Assembly (NCBI GenBank): GCA_949825065.1
Contig: OX463848.1
Span: forward strand, 40,283,380 to 40,347,379
DNA length: 64,000 bases
From: Odontocerum albicorne
Taxonomy: Eukaryota; Arthropoda; Insecta; Trichoptera; Odontoceridae
Reading direction: 5' to 3'
The position numbers and the translations under genes are program-made. The notes under the pieces are model-generated. The model did no database searches and was not told the origin of the DNA. It saw nothing but the letters and a program-made list of their open reading frames with translations. This document shows, in pieces, positions 10,199 through 21,659 of the stretch; position 1 is the stretch's first letter, and each line of letters opens with the position of its first letter.

Positions 10199-11078
10199 CT
10201 AGGCGTATCCAGAAAGTAAGTGTACTGAGGCTCTCACGACCGGATGGATTTTATTTTCGACATGTTGGCTACACTTCCGTGTAGCCTGACCCTTCCCCTC
10301 CGCAACGAGACCGGTTCGAGGTCAGTACGTTGAGAAGTGTCGACGCGACAACACGTTTCGTGATAAATGTCAATCCAATCTCCCGTCAAGTGCGAAATAA
10401 ATAATGCCGGGCAAGAGTTTTTGAGGCGCTGCAAACTCCATGGAGATGAATTTCTCCGCTCCATCGTTACTGGAGATGAAACTTGGGCTGCACACTACAC
10501 GCCTGAAACCAAAAGGCAGTCTCAACAGTGGCGTCACACCTCTTCACCCTCCGCCAAAAAGTTCAAAACCACAATTTCAGCCAAAAAAAACATGGCATCC
10601 GTGTTTTGGGACTGTCAAGGCATAATTTTAATTGAATATATGCCTCAAGGGGAGACCATCAACTCTGCAAGATACTGTGAGACCCTAAAAAAATTGCGGA
10701 GGGCGATTCAGAACAAGAGGAGAGGCATGCTGACAAAGGGAGTCTGCCTGCTGCATAACAATGCCAGACCACACACGGCCAACGCCACGAAGGAACTGCT
10801 CACCTCGTTTAAATGGGATGCACATGGGTGGAAAAAGGTTTTCAATCGACGAGGAGGTAAAGGAGGAGGTGAAGTGGACGGAGGGGTTGGCGGTAAACTA
10901 CTTCGAGGAAGACATCAAAAAGTTGATACCCCGCTTCATCACCTGCATTGAGAGGAATGGCGACTATGTCGAAAAATAGCTTACATATGTACTACGGTAA
11001 CCACGTAATTTTTTTGGTTAAATAAAACAAATTGTAACCTACAAAAATTCAGTACACTTACTTTCTGGATATGCCTCG
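10199..11078 (+). mobile_element. Mariner family 1, copy a, internally deleted
   Basis: Ends are CTAGGCGTATCCAGAAAGTA and its inverted partner TACTTTCTGGATATGCCTCG, flanked by TA at 10197-10198 and 11079-11080. At 880 bp it is shorter than the usual 1.3 kb: the N-terminal DNA-binding region and a further roughly 80 bp that held the third catalytic residue are gone. It needs transposase from elsewhere. Confidence 0.93.
10367..10976 (+). pseudogene. Mariner transposase remnant (family 1a)
   Basis: Frames keep HGDEFLRSIVTGDETW (first catalytic Asp) and LLHNNARPHTAN, where family members have HDN: the second Asp is Asn here. Compared with 13939-14911, the segment that encodes HPAHSPDLAPSDYY is deleted between GGGATG and CACATGGG, removing the third Asp. 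The C-terminus (YFEEDIKKLIPRF, CIERNGDYVEK) is in another frame. Confidence 0.88.
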
Positions 11079-11169
11079 TATTATAGTATTAAATTCATTG
11101 ATAATCTTTTTTTTGTTTATGTTCTGTTTTCTCGAGTAATATTTCAATAACATTGATTTTTGTCTGCAT

Positions 11170-11560
11170 TCAAGTGTTAGACATATAGATGGCGTGTGTA
11201 GCTTCAGGAAGCACTTGAAGACAATCCTTTTTGAGAAGTTTCATCAAAATTTATGATGATTTATTAACACTAGATACAAACACTACAATACACCTAAAGC
11301 CGAATGTGTTACTATCACATATCGGAAGAGCTACTAAGGTTTCTTTGTAGTTCATCTTCCCTTGGTAATTTTTATGCGGTTTTATTAGCCAATATATTAT
11401 ATTTCTGAACATATGCAGATGCGAGGAAGTGCCTAATTTAATGGTCGCACCCACCATCTTTTTATATTTAATCTCAACTTGTTTGTATATATATTTTTAA
11501 TAATTAACAGTCTGCTGTCTTAACGGCGCTATATAAATTGTCGTTTATTACTATTATTAT
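11170..11560 (+). repeat. Dispersed repeat R3, copy 1 (SINE-like)
   Basis: Collinear with 19940-20295. Both share CACCTAAAGCCGAATGTGTT, ACTATCACATA and an end GGCGCTATATAAATTGTCG leading into (TTA)n. The related copy has a B-box-like GGGTTCGAATCCC upstream of that tail. A GCGCTATATAAA...(ATT)n tail is seen in some LINE2/SINE families, so this may be a SINE. Confidence 0.6.
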
Positions 11561-12495
11561 TATTTTTATTATATGTTAGTCAAGAGGAAAAAAATGTTGC
11601 CTAACGTCGAAACTCCGATTCTTTTATTGTACAATTCTGAATGTGTTGATAGTATCTGTTTATCATGTTGATACCAGTGAATACATAATTTCCAGTATAT
11701 TTCTCTTTCATTTCTTGCTCTCGACCCACAATTTTATTATTCAAGTTTCTCGGCTCTGCACAGAGCAGTGGCTCACCATAAAGACTGGGGTGGGTGTTTT
11801 AATCTCTCGCCCATAATGGCCTCTTGACAGCCGCCTGAATTATAATATCGCAACACCGAACAGTAGCGGCTCATTCTTACTTCTTCTTATCCTGCCTAGC
11901 TGTTTTTAAATTGACTCGGAATTAATTTCCTCTTTGCCGGGAAGGAAATTAATTGTTCGCTTTTTCCAGATGCTTGAACAGAGACGTATTTAGGAGAAAT
12001 ATTATTTTGAAATGGAAATTTCGCTTATTTAAATTGGTACTTTTTTACACGTCATATATACCATATGGATTATGTACTGTTTTTGGGAAATAAAGAAATA
12101 TGTGTGTTTGTTATTATTCCTTCTGATTATATATATTTTTTTATATTTCTTTTTTTTTGTGTGTATAGTTGAATATGCTAGATCTGGCGAGCTTGTTATC
12201 TTGAATGCATTAAACTGTTTTAATCCATGACATCTTGATTGCAAAGAGTATCGGAGAAGGAGCCCCTTTGGCCAGTTCCTTCTTCGTCACTGTATGATAT
12301 CGCGCTCATAAAAAAAATCGATCATCTAGTGTAAATCGTGCTGGATGGGAACTTATTTTGTCCCCCATAACATCGTGGCTGGAGGTGGCATCGAACTGAA
12401 CTGAACTGCAAAGAGTATTGATTTTACCTGTGGTTTATATCTTCTAACGCTTGAAATTACACTTGAAGCGTAAGAAGACATTAGTCTATTTTTTA
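11560..12495. other. No gene recognised
   Basis: AT-rich. A GC-richer patch at 11740-11900 and another at 12240-12420 lack recognisable motifs; the second may be an old LINE end on the minus strand, but I cannot support it. Confidence 0.45.
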
Positions 12496-12499
12496 CGTA

Positions 12500-12580
12500 A
12501 GACTTGTTTTCTGCTTGGTTGGAAGAGATTGCTTCATGACAATAAACCAGCCAGGTTGTACTGTACACAACTAAAATGCA
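12500..12580 (+). mobile_element. SINE 3' tail fragment (+)
   Basis: GCTTGGTTGGAAGAGATTGC, then CAATAAACCAGCCAGGTTGT and ACTGTACACAA, match the tail of the main SINE family. The head is absent. Confidence 0.7.
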
Positions 12581-12715
12581 TTATAAAAATAATATAGTTA
12601 AAATTCTGTCCAATTTCGTTGTCTAGAGGTAAAATGCTTATTTTGCAGCTGAGGGTTTTTTAAACGATGCCTCAGTATGATCATTATGCCAATAAAATCT
12701 TGAATAAGGTTATTT

Positions 12716-13386
12716 ATTTATCACTTTTATTGCAAATACAATCTGGTGGGTTTATTGCCAGGCGGCAATCTCTTCCAACTAACCAGACAAAAGTAAATGA
12801 AGCAAGTTACATGGTTGCATAAATCATTCAAATGACTATCCATCCCCACGAAATTCATAAACACATACGTGAGCATATGCCCACGAACCCCACAAAGACA
12901 GACAATCACTCGAACATTATTTTTCATATAAAGTGAGATATCATTAATCAAAAGAAAAGGTAAGGATGATGGAGAGGAAAGGAAAAGCAAAGTCGGGAAC
13001 GAAACACGTTATTTTACGGACTAGAAATTAAAGAAATTAAATTTTTCAGTCGCTTCTTAAAGCATGCCAAGGACTGAGTTAGTGAGATATCATCAATCAA
13101 ATGAAAAGGAAGGGATGGTGGAGAAAAAAAGAAACACGTTATTTTACTGACTAGAAATTAAGAGTTTTTTCAGATGCTTCTTAAAGCATGCCAAGGACGG
13201 AGCGAGTCTTATATTGGTTTGTAACTGATTCCAGAGTCTCACTGCGCGGACAGTATAGGACGACGTAAAAAAAGAGGAGCGGTGAACTGGAAAGGCTAAT
13301 AGACAATCTCTGTTTAAACGTAGCGCTAATCCATGTTTGGAAAGACGCTGAAAATTTTCGGCGAGATAAGAGGGGCCGGCGGGAGA
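12716..13386 (-). mobile_element. LINE-A 3' fragment (-)
   Basis: Minus strand: the end of the LINE-A ORF (the RLWNQLQTN-type region is clear at 34344-34766), a long 3' UTR with GGTTCGTGGGCATATGCTCA and the tail GTTGGAAGAGATTGCC...GCAATAAACCC. A segment of about 140 bp (GTGAGATATCATnAATCAAA ... GCATGCCAAGGAC) is tandemly duplicated at 12940-13070 and 13080-13200. Confidence 0.82.
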
Positions 13387-13389
13387 AGA

Positions 13390-13935
13390 AAAAAAAACGC
13401 GTTTATTTTGAAATTTTGCTGTAAGGTCTAGAAAGAAGGCTTACTTTTACACTTTTATTTTTGGAGGATGGCAAGGCGTACAAGTTTGAGAAACAATGGT
13501 CTATTCAGTTACTGAGAACTGCTTCTCGAATGAAAATCAAGATTCTACTAGCATCCACAACCTTCCTTGTGCTATGGTTGATGAATACGTAGGTCCAATT
13601 ATTCGGTCGTTTTGCCCCAGCAGACCATAAAACAAGGCTCCCCTAGTGTACCGATGCAACACCACGATTGTAGGACGGTTGTCTTACATAGTCGTGGAGG
13701 CTCTTCGCTCGATGACGCAATAAGGCGTTACAGAACGATGAGCCGCTTTCGTGACGACATTGCATGCTATTTTAAACTTAATCAATATTCATATTTTTAG
13801 TAACTTAGACTATATTTGCCGACCAATTTAGTTGATTTATTGATGATGTTATACGTAACAATTGAATGGTTGAATTAAAATAGGCACTAAGTACCAAAAA
13901 AAAAACTGAGTATTCAGTTTCGTTTTATATGTCAT
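13390..13935. other. No gene recognised
   Basis: No family motif in either strand. A 62-residue frame at 13612-13800 has no recognisable domain. Confidence 0.45.
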
Positions 13936-13938
13936 ATA

Positions 13939-14911
13939 CGAGGCGTATCCAGAAAGTAAGTGTACTGAGGCTCTCACGACCGGATGGATTTTATTTTCGA
14001 CATGCTGGCTACACTTCCGTGTAGCCTGACCCTTCCCCTCCGCAACGAGACCGGTTCGAGGTCAGTACGTTGAGAAGTGTCGACGCGACAACACGTTTCG
14101 TGAAAAATGTCAACCCAATCTCCCGCCAAGTGCGAAATTTTGTAAAAAGGCAAGAGTTTTTTAGGCGCTGCAAACTCCATGGGGATGAATTTCTCCGCTC
14201 TATCGTTACTGCAGATGAAACTTGGGTTGTACACTACACGCCTGAAACCAAAAGGCAGTCTCAACAGTGGCGTCACACCTCTTCACCCTCTGCCAAAAAG
14301 TTCAAAACCACAAATTCAGCCAAGAAAATCATGGCATCCGTGTTTTGGGACTGTCAAGGCATAATTTTAATTGAATAAATGCCTCAAGGGGAGACCATCA
14401 ACTCTGCAAGATACTGTGAGACCCTTAAAAAATTGCGGAGGGTGGTTCAGAACAAGAGGAGAGGCATGCTGACAAAGTGAGTCTGCCTGCTGCACGACAA
14501 TGCCAGACCACACACGGCCAACGCCACGAAGGAACTGCTCGCCTCGTTTAAATGGGATGTCCTGAACCATCCCGCGCATTCCCCTGACCTAGCACCTTCA
14601 GATTACTATCTCTTTACCTCCCTGAAGCTGCACATGGGTGGAAAAAGGTTTTCAACCGACGAGGAGGTAAAGGAGGAGGTGGAGAAGTGGAAGGAAGGGT
14701 TGGCGGGAAACTACTTCGAGGAAGGCATAAAAAAGTTGATACCCCACTTCACCACCTGCATTGAGAGGAATGGCGACGCATTGAGAGGAATGGCGACTAT
14801 GTCGAAAAATAGCTTACACATGTACTACGGTAATCACGTAATTTTTTTGTTTAAATAAAAAAAATTGTAACGTACAAAAATTCAGTACACTTACTTTATG
14901 GATATGCCTCG
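13939..14911 (+). mobile_element. Mariner family 1, copy b
   Basis: Ends CGAGGCGTATCCAGAAAGTA and TACTTTATGGATATGCCTCG, TA at 13937-13938 and 14912-14913. It lacks the N-terminal third but keeps the region deleted in copy a. A 20-bp tandem duplication (GCATTGAGAGGAATGGCGAC) lies at about 14757-14796. Confidence 0.93.
14070..14815 (+). pseudogene. Mariner transposase remnant (family 1b)
   Basis: Keeps the TADETWVVHY block (first Asp), LLHDNARPHTAN (second Asp intact) and HSPDLAPSDYYLF (third Asp). It is interrupted by a TAA at about 14375 and a TGA at about 14477. The N-terminal helix-turn-helix part is missing. Non-functional. Confidence 0.9.
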
Positions 14912-15059
14912 TACAAAGCGACTATTGTACTCGTATAATACCATAAATCTTCCGATTTGTGATTATAAGATATTCTACTTTAGGTGTAGTGTAATATGTG
15001 TTTATGCACCTAAATGACTTATATAAACTCCAAATTCATTATAATAATTTTGTTGTATA

Positions 15060-15858
15060 CAGGCGGCCCTCGACTTTCGCACATTCTACTTTCGCACAAT
15101 TCGCTATTTCGTACATTTAAATTTTTTTTATTTTTTAAAGATTTTTGTCGATAATGCATAAATTGTTCGCTTCCATGCAGTCGCTCCCACTTTTTTGGAA
15201 GAACTATAATATATGGAACGCAATAAACAATATTGTAGACTCGTGGGCTGAAATAAAAGAGTTAACAATGAAAACAATTATGTCCACAATATGTTAATAG
15301 TGAGATTAATGAATGAACTAAACTTGGACGTCAACAACGAAGATGTTAATGAGTTGATTGAATCTCACTCAGTACCTCTGTAAAATGAATTCTTAATTGA
15401 GCAACAAGAGTTAAATAAAATACACAATGAAAGTGAGGAAGAAGAAGCTGATAAAATCGTCAAGATTTTGGCAATCAAAAATATGAATGAAGCCTTCATG
15501 TATCTTGACAATTTTTTTACTGTCATGGAAGAATGTGATCTCAATGGAGAACGTAACATATATGTCAAGTACGTAGGGCGATTGAGAAAGACACAGCATG
15601 TTATAGAGCTCTTTATCAAGAAAATAAAAAAAAGGGTGGTATTCAAAGTTTATAAAGAAAACACCTGAAAGCACTTAAACACGCCTCGTTAACTTAATTA
15701 TGTATATTGATAAATAAATATTTTTAATATATTATTGATAAATAAATATTTTAAAATACAATTTTTGATGTTTTTTTTTACATCCCTCTACTTTCGAACA
15801 TTCAACATTCGCACACATTTTCAGGAACCAATTATGTGCCAAAGTCGAGGGCCGCCTG
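15060..15858 (+). mobile_element. Tigger/pogo element, internally deleted
   Basis: Inverted ends CAGGCGGCCCTCGACTTTCG and AAAGTCGAGGGCCGCCTG are flanked by TA at 15058-15059 and 15859-15860. Subterminal TTCGCACATTC motifs repeat at both ends. The 799-bp element keeps only the C-terminal part of the transposase frame. Confidence 0.92.
15145..15668 (+). pseudogene. Tigger transposase C-terminal remnant
   Basis: Shows NIWNAINNIVDSWAEI, VNNEDVNELIESH, an acidic ESEEEEADK tract and the helical tail MNEAFMYLDNFFTVMEECD...ERNIYVKY, the order seen at the C-terminus of Tigger/jerky-type proteins. Stops and frame changes near 15295 and 15383 break it. The catalytic core is absent. Confidence 0.85.
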
Positions 15859-15859
15859 T

Positions 15860-16250
15860 AGTTGAAATAAAATTGAAACTGAATTAGTATTGTGTATAAA
15901 AAGATTATAATCAGTATTGAGTCACCGCTAAGATATATAATAGCAAAAGAAAGTAATTCAGGTCACGACGGCAATAAAAGTAATAATTAACAATACAGTT
16001 CAAAGACCTGACTTAAACAATAATGGCTCCATAAAAATAACAACCAACGAAATAATATGGAAAACGCATTAAAAATATAACATGCAATGTAAATATTTAC
16101 GTAACGTTGCTGTCATTTCGTTATTTGTTTATTGAAATATTTTGCGTAATATTAATGCATAATATGTGAATAATAAATAAATAATAAAAAATCGAAACAT
16201 CGGGTTAAATATAATAATACATTTTACAATTTCGTAAGTTAGAAACTCTG
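15860..16250. other. No gene recognised
   Basis: AT-rich spacer downstream of the Tigger element. No motif recognised. Confidence 0.5.
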
Positions 16251-16252
16251 TA

Positions 16253-16325
16253 CAAGTGGTCCTTCCTCATCCGCGGTTTCGCTTATCGTAGTTTCAGGGA
16301 ATAGCGGTCAATATTTACTATTTCA
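16253..16325 (+). mobile_element. Tigger-like terminal fragment
   Basis: GGTCCTTCCTCATCCGCGGTTTCGCTTATCG resembles the terminal and subterminal sequence of Tigger MITEs (GGTCC..ATCCGCGGTTTCG pattern). No matching second end was found, so it is a fragment. Confidence 0.4.
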
Positions 16326-16404
16326 GTAGTTAAAGGTACACGACGTTCGATATGCCTCTGAACTCTTCCATCATCTTAGAAAATACAACACAAATCACAA
16401 AAAA

Positions 16405-16850
16405 TCTCTCTCCAATCTTTGTTTCATTATTCAGCCATATATCGCATTTACTTTTCTATCACCATTAATTTCTATTTAACAACATACATTCATCCCTTAT
16501 CACTTCATTCAGTATTCTGTCATATATTGTCACCTCATGCATTCTTCTCAATGTATACATTTCTACAGAATTTATTCGGCTACTATCAGTCTTTTCCCAC
16601 GACCTCGTTTTTCTCCCATAAATTAAACTTTCCATAAAAATACTATTGTGGAATGTCTCTTAGTATATTTTGATATTCTCCAGTTCGAGAATATAGTGCG
16701 CCATTGGCATTGTTTCCTATCGCTACATGCTAGTCGATATTCCGCTTAACTCTTCCATCATTTTAGAAAATACAACTCATATAACAAAATTCCTCAACTT
16801 GCTCCAATATTTCATTATTGACCCATATATCGCGGATGATGTATGGATGT
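16405..16850 (-). mobile_element. LINE-D fragment (-)
   Basis: The minus strand reads, with breaks, TLIYGRKTRSWEK, INSVEMYTLRRM and VTIYDRILNEVIRDEC, the segment just upstream of the WFGH block in other LINE-D copies. Part of the segment repeats at about 16740-16850. No 3' tail. Confidence 0.68.
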
Positions 16851-16854
16851 ATTG

Positions 16855-17063
16855 TATCGCTGTATACAGTACAACCTAACGGGCATATTGCCATGTGGAA
16901 ATCTCCTCCAACCGACCAGAAATATGTTAAAGAGGCCTCAAATAATAACCAGACTGGAATACTTTTAAAAAAAATCTGCGTAAAATAAAAATTCAGCGGG
17001 ATTTGAACCCGCTACCTCTAGTTTCGAGGACAGGCATCTTACCAACTATGACACGGAGGTCGT
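16855..17063 (-). mobile_element. tRNA-SINE, near full length (-)
   Basis: From the right: the tRNA-like head (GTGTCATAGTTGGTAAGATG A-box, GCGGGTTCAAATCCCGC B-box), SINE body (CCAGTCTGGTTATTATTTGA) and the tail ending at GTTAGGTTGTACTGTATACA. Diverged from the other copies. Confidence 0.85.
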
Positions 17064-17181
17064 CGGATGTAAAGGAGGCGAAAGATATGTGTCGCGATAG
17101 GAAAATCTGACGCTTTCCTCTCACTGCCTATCACGATGGTGAAACGACGTGATTGTATAATGTTATGCTCGTATATGTGCA

Positions 17182-17435
17182 TGTACTAAGTACCTGGCAG
17201 TAAGTAATAGACATCGGGCTTAAGAAAGAGACTGTCGGCCATAATCGGCTTTGTAGAGCGTCGTCTCTGTCATTCATACTAGTGTTCCGTCGCGATTTGT
17301 CAGTCGTCAAGTGGACTGTTAGCGCATCGTGCGACAGAGACGACGCTCTACAAAGCCGAAGTTAGCCGATTATGGCCGACAGTCTCTTTCTTAAGCCCGA
17401 TGTGTATTACGAGTACTTACCGCCGGGTAATGTAC
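17182..17435. mobile_element. Foldback MITE
   Basis: Left arm ACATCGGGCTTAAGAAAGAG ... GTCGTCTCTGTC (17211-17271) is mirrored at 17333-17403; the right arm has an extra 10 bp (AAGTTAGCCG). Weaker symmetry continues outward to about 17182 and 17435. The central loop is about 60 bp. No coding capacity; superfamily unknown. Confidence 0.88.
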
Positions 17436-17795
17436 ACTAGTTTTATTACTTGACTCCACTTCCTTTTCCTCTCGGGTAGGGGCTGAAACATGGCCAGGTT
17501 CCTCCTCCTCTTTGCCCTGTCCGATGCTACAGCTCTTAAGATCTAGATGATGTCTTTACTGGCACAGATTTATATTTTTTCTGACGCTATTATGTGAGCA
17601 AAGATCACTTCTAATTTTACATCGCAGGTTAAGGTTTTCCGCTTGTTTACTCCATATTTTTTTCTAATCCTTCGTATTGATATTCTGCCATTCTGGGACG
17701 AACCCCAAGATCCTATGCATTAATTCATATTTTTTACATGTCGTCCAATAACATAATCTATTGTGTTTTATCCATCTATTTATCTTTATTGACAG
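17436..17795. other. No gene recognised
   Basis: A pyrimidine-rich stretch around 17460-17520 and otherwise AT-rich DNA. It may hold an old LINE on the minus strand, but no motif is clear. Confidence 0.4.
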
Positions 17796-17799
17796 TACT

Positions 17800-17943
17800 T
17801 ATTGGCGGGCTTATTATTGTGTAATAATTATTTCGAACCAAATGGAAATATGAGTATAATATTATTATGGGTTTCATCGGGAATCTAACCCGAAACACCA
17901 GTGCTGGAAACAAGCACTTTACCAACTGGACCACGAATGTCGT
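17800..17943 (-). mobile_element. tRNA-SINE, decayed (-)
   Basis: The minus strand has GTGGTCCAGTTGGTAAAGTGC (A-box) and GTGTTTCGGGTTAGATTCCC (B-box), followed by a diverged body and AATAATAAGCCCGCC tail remnant. One of the oldest-looking copies. Confidence 0.75.
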
Positions 17944-17944
17944 C

Positions 17945-18400
17945 TTTAGCAATTACAGTATATAATTGAAATATAAATATTTAAACTACCGGAAAATATG
18001 TATTTTGTCTTATTTTGTAATAGAAAACCTCATTAATATTCTCATAAATAAAAATATTCAAACTTCTAATTTTTTTTTTGGTGGTTAAATTTGGTCTGAA
18101 AAAATACATTTACATAATCCATACTTACAGGCTACATTTTGTCATAGTATTTCATTGTGACATATACATTTTTACAATATTTTTACAATAGTCTTAAAAT
18201 GTTGAAATGTTTTATACATGTTTATTTTGTACTTGTTATGTTTGGTCCTTGTACGAATTAAGGAATCCTGTAATATACAAAGGACCTGAAAAAATTAATT
18301 AATAAATGGAGTTTAATAAATTAATAAGACACGTGACCCTCGGGTACACTTTATGGACTCAAAAATAAGATACACGTCCATCACGTCCAAACGTCGTTTG
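17945..18400. other. No gene recognised
   Basis: Strongly AT-rich, with no recognisable element. It could hold the older upstream part of the LINE that follows. Confidence 0.4.
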
Positions 18401-19120
18401 AAAACCAAATGGTGCTCAAAACGTTGTTTAATTCATTGATCCGTAGCAAACTAGAAAGCAATGCTTGCATTTGGACCCCGGTGGGGGCGCAGAACTCACT
18501 CATGGTTCAGAAAGTACAAAAAAAAATATCTACGATATCTCTATATTATTGAGTTTGGTGTCTATCCGTGGCTTTATCCTACTCAGTTTCTGCTGGGCAT
18601 GCTCGGGTAAAACTCCTTGACCGTAAGAAGAGATCTGCGTCTCCTGGTATACGTTGTCAAACTCGTTCGAGGAGTTGTGAGCTGTCCAGCATTACTACAA
18701 AGATTAGCGTTAAATGTTCCTAACAATTACACTAGACTGCGCCGGCAAGAACTGTTCTCAATAACATACGCAAGAACGGGTCTTCCAGCCGCTATGCCTG
18801 TTGGAAGGGCCTTAACTCTTCTGAACGGGACTGCTTCGGATATTGACATATTTCATATCACATTACCAAAAGCAAAAGTAAATTTTCTTCTAAGATTGAG
18901 CGCGTGAGAAAGCACTCATCAACGAACTTAAGTGACTTCGAATATATGTGTATGTTTGTGTGTATATATGCATCCATATACGAGTATATTACTTTTTATT
19001 TTATATATTTAAAAAAAAAATTTATTCTGTATAATTTTTCATCATTTTTAATGTTAACACATCTTGTATTTTTCAAAGTAATTGGGCTAAGCCTGTTTTG
19101 AAAAAATAAATAAATAAATC
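18400..19120 (+). mobile_element. LINE-G C-terminal fragment (jockey/CR1-like)
   Basis: The frame around 18405-18480 reads TLFNSLIRSKLESNACIW (compare LYNSLVRSKLEYASVVW in this clade). After breaks, 18617-18904 encodes VRRDLRLLVYVVKLVRGVVSC ending KAKVNFLLRLSA. An AATAAATAAATAAAT tail at 19104-19120 closes it. 5'-truncated and broken. Confidence 0.82.
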
Positions 19121-19139
19121 ACATAATACTTAGCATATC

Positions 19140-19545
19140 CGTAATTTGAGTGTATTTATATTTAGTTTTGAAAACAGGTTTCTCAGGAAGATATTGGGAG
19201 TCAGGTGGTATGGCCACATAACAAACGACGCTGCACGCCGGCGCACCCGGCAGGAGTCTGTCGTCTCTGTAATTCGGGAGAGGCGATGGTCCTGGCTGGG
19301 ACATGTTCTGAGAATGCCCGATGATAGTTGGCCGAGGAGAGCGCTGTTTTTCTGTCCATTGGGGTCCCGACGGCCTGGAAGACCCTCTCTCACGGTGTAC
19401 CGTTCCTATGACAAGGAAGTCAGAGTGTTAGGAATGTCGTGGAGGGAGATTACCAACACCGGCCAAAACCACTCTGAATGGAGAAGACTGGTGGCCTCCC
19501 TATGCTCCCTTGTGGAGCCTTAAAATAAGGGTGAATTGAATTGAG
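19140..19545 (+). mobile_element. LINE-H C-terminal fragment
   Basis: An open frame to 19521 reads RFLRKILGVRWYGHITND, SWLGHVLRMPDD, RRPGRPSLTV and WRRLVASLCSLVEP. That is the standard C-terminus of RTE/CR1-type LINE proteins (RRxLxGHxxRM...GRPxxTW). It ends with a TGAATTGAATTG simple tail. About 125 residues survive without a stop, so it is younger than most LINE remnants here. Confidence 0.85.
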
Positions 19546-19935
19546 TGTATTTACTTAATTTAAAAATAGTTTTCATCCCTATGTGGGCATTAAAAGAGAT
19601 AATAAGTTCTATGTGTTTTATAAAAATATGTTTTAACGTTTCCATTTTGTTCATCATATATGTCAGTAAGTCCTATGTGGGTAAATTGTCATATTTTTAT
19701 CTTCGTTGTTATTGTCAGAAGGATGAAATAAAAAATAAATTTAAATTGCCTGCTTGAGAGGGCATTGGATGCACATAACCAATTTGCCTTTCGCTAATGG
19801 CCGTCAGGTCGGGTCGGATGCAATCCGAGCGGTCACTAATCTGCAAGATACATTACACTTCAATACTGAGCAAAAAAGGTCTAAATGCAATCGTTTAATA
19901 TAAAACGTGACGTTCGCAGCTTTAAAAAATACTTT
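19546..19935. other. No gene recognised
   Basis: A 70-residue AT-driven frame has no motif. Nothing else recognised. Confidence 0.5.
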
Positions 19936-19939
19936 ACAA

Positions 19940-20295
19940 TATTTTTTTTAGAAGTCTTGTCAAAATTTATCATTTTTTATGAACACCAACCTAAACGCCC
20001 CACCTAAAGCCGAATGTGTTACTATCACATAGTGATAGATCTACGAAGGTTTTATTTGTAGTTTTTCTTCCCTTAGTAAGTTTCCACGGTTATCTTACCA
20101 AATATGTTTTTCTTAAGATATGAATTACCTTATCTAGTGACCGCAGCTACCAGATCTTACACCAACTTTTTTTTTATTTGTAATATTTTTAAATTGCCAA
20201 TAATAGTGGGTTCGAATCCCGAGTTAGAGCTCTCTTGAAGAGTCTGCTCTCTAAGCGACGCTATATAAGCTATCCTTGTATTATTATTTTTTCAA
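19940..20295 (+). repeat. Dispersed repeat R3, copy 2 (SINE-like)
   Basis: Matches 11170-11560 through CACCTAAAGCCGAATGTGTT and the GCGACGCTATATAAGC tail with (TAT)n. It also carries GGGTTCGAATCCCGAG, a B-box-like motif, near 20210. Confidence 0.6.
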
Positions 20296-20447
20296 ATATT
20301 AGTAGAACTACACATGTTATAAGACAGTTTAAAATTCAATAAACTGAAAGTAATTGAAATGTTTAAATAAAGGCTTAAATGCTGTAAAATAAAAGGAAAC
20401 TAATAAAATCAACCATAGAGCGGAATTATTATCAATTACACTTTTCG

Positions 20448-21322
20448 TGCGTACTATGCGGATATTGTTTGTTGACAGCAATTTTCCTACGTACTATCCG
20501 AGTATTGTATGTTGACAGCAATTTTCCTACGTACTATCCGAATATTGTATGTTGACAACAATTTTCCTACGTACTATCCGAATATTGTATGTTGACAGCA
20601 ATTTTCCTACGTACTATCCGAATATTGTATGTTGACAGCAATTTTTCTACGTACTATCCGAATATTGTATGTTGACAACAATTTTCCTACGTACTATCCG
20701 AATATTGTATCTTGACAACAATTTTCCTGCGTACTATCCGAATATTGTATATTGACAGCAATTTTCCTACGTACTATCCGAATATTGTATGTTGACAACA
20801 ATTTTCCTACGTACTATCCGAATATTGTATCTGGACAACAATTTTCCTGCGTACTATCCGAATATTGTATCTTGACAACAATTTTCCTGCGTACTATCCG
20901 AATATTGTATCTTGACAACAATTTTCCTGCGTACTATCCGAATATTGTATGTTGACAGCAATTTTCCTTCGTACTATCCGAATATTGTATGTTGACAGCA
21001 ATTTTCCTACGTACTATTCGAATATTGTATTTTGACAGCAATTTTTCCTACGTATTATCCGAATATTGTATCTAGACAACAATTTTCCTACGTACTATCC
21101 GAATATTGTATCTTGACAACAATTTTCCTGCGTACTATCCGAATATTGTATGTTGACAGCAATTTTCCTACGTACTATCCGAATATTGTATGTTGACAAC
21201 AATTTTCCTACGTACTATCCGAATATTGTATGTTGACAGCAATTTTCCTACGTACTATCCGAATATTGTATGTTGACAGCAATTCTCCTACGTACTATCC
21301 GAATATTGTATGTTGACAGTAA
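20448..21322. repeat. Minisatellite, 40-bp unit x about 22
   Basis: The unit CCTACGTACTATCCGAATATTGTATGTTGACAGCAATTTT-like module repeats every 40 bp. Units differ at diagnostic sites (TTGACAGCA or TTGACAACA; CTACG or CTGCG; TATGTTG or TATCTTG). One unit near 21045 carries a 1-bp insertion. Short frames inside it are repeat artefacts. Confidence 0.97.
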
Positions 21323-21659
21323 TTTAATGCGTTTAAATTGATCAAGTTTTAATATATTTGTTCGAAATCACTAGATCTGTTATACTCGTACAATGATGCA
21401 TTATGTCACCATGGCTGTTCACTATATTCCTAGATACATGTGTGAATGTAGCAAAAATGCTGACTGGAGTGAGAATTTTATTTTCAAATGCATGTGGAAT
21501 GTTGTAAGCAATGTAGTGCTAAATGAAAGCGAGTAAAATTTCTAAAATATAGTAAGAGAAAGTGTATGATAGGTGTTGAATAAATGGGCTGAATATTAGA
21601 AGTAAAATAATGCGAAATAAAATACTCGAAAAAAAAAAACGAAACATCGGAACAAGTTA

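Noticed and set aside
20752..20955. Repetitive 67-residue frame as a repeat protein
   Set aside because: It is produced by the 40-bp minisatellite; the frame is lost in neighbouring units.
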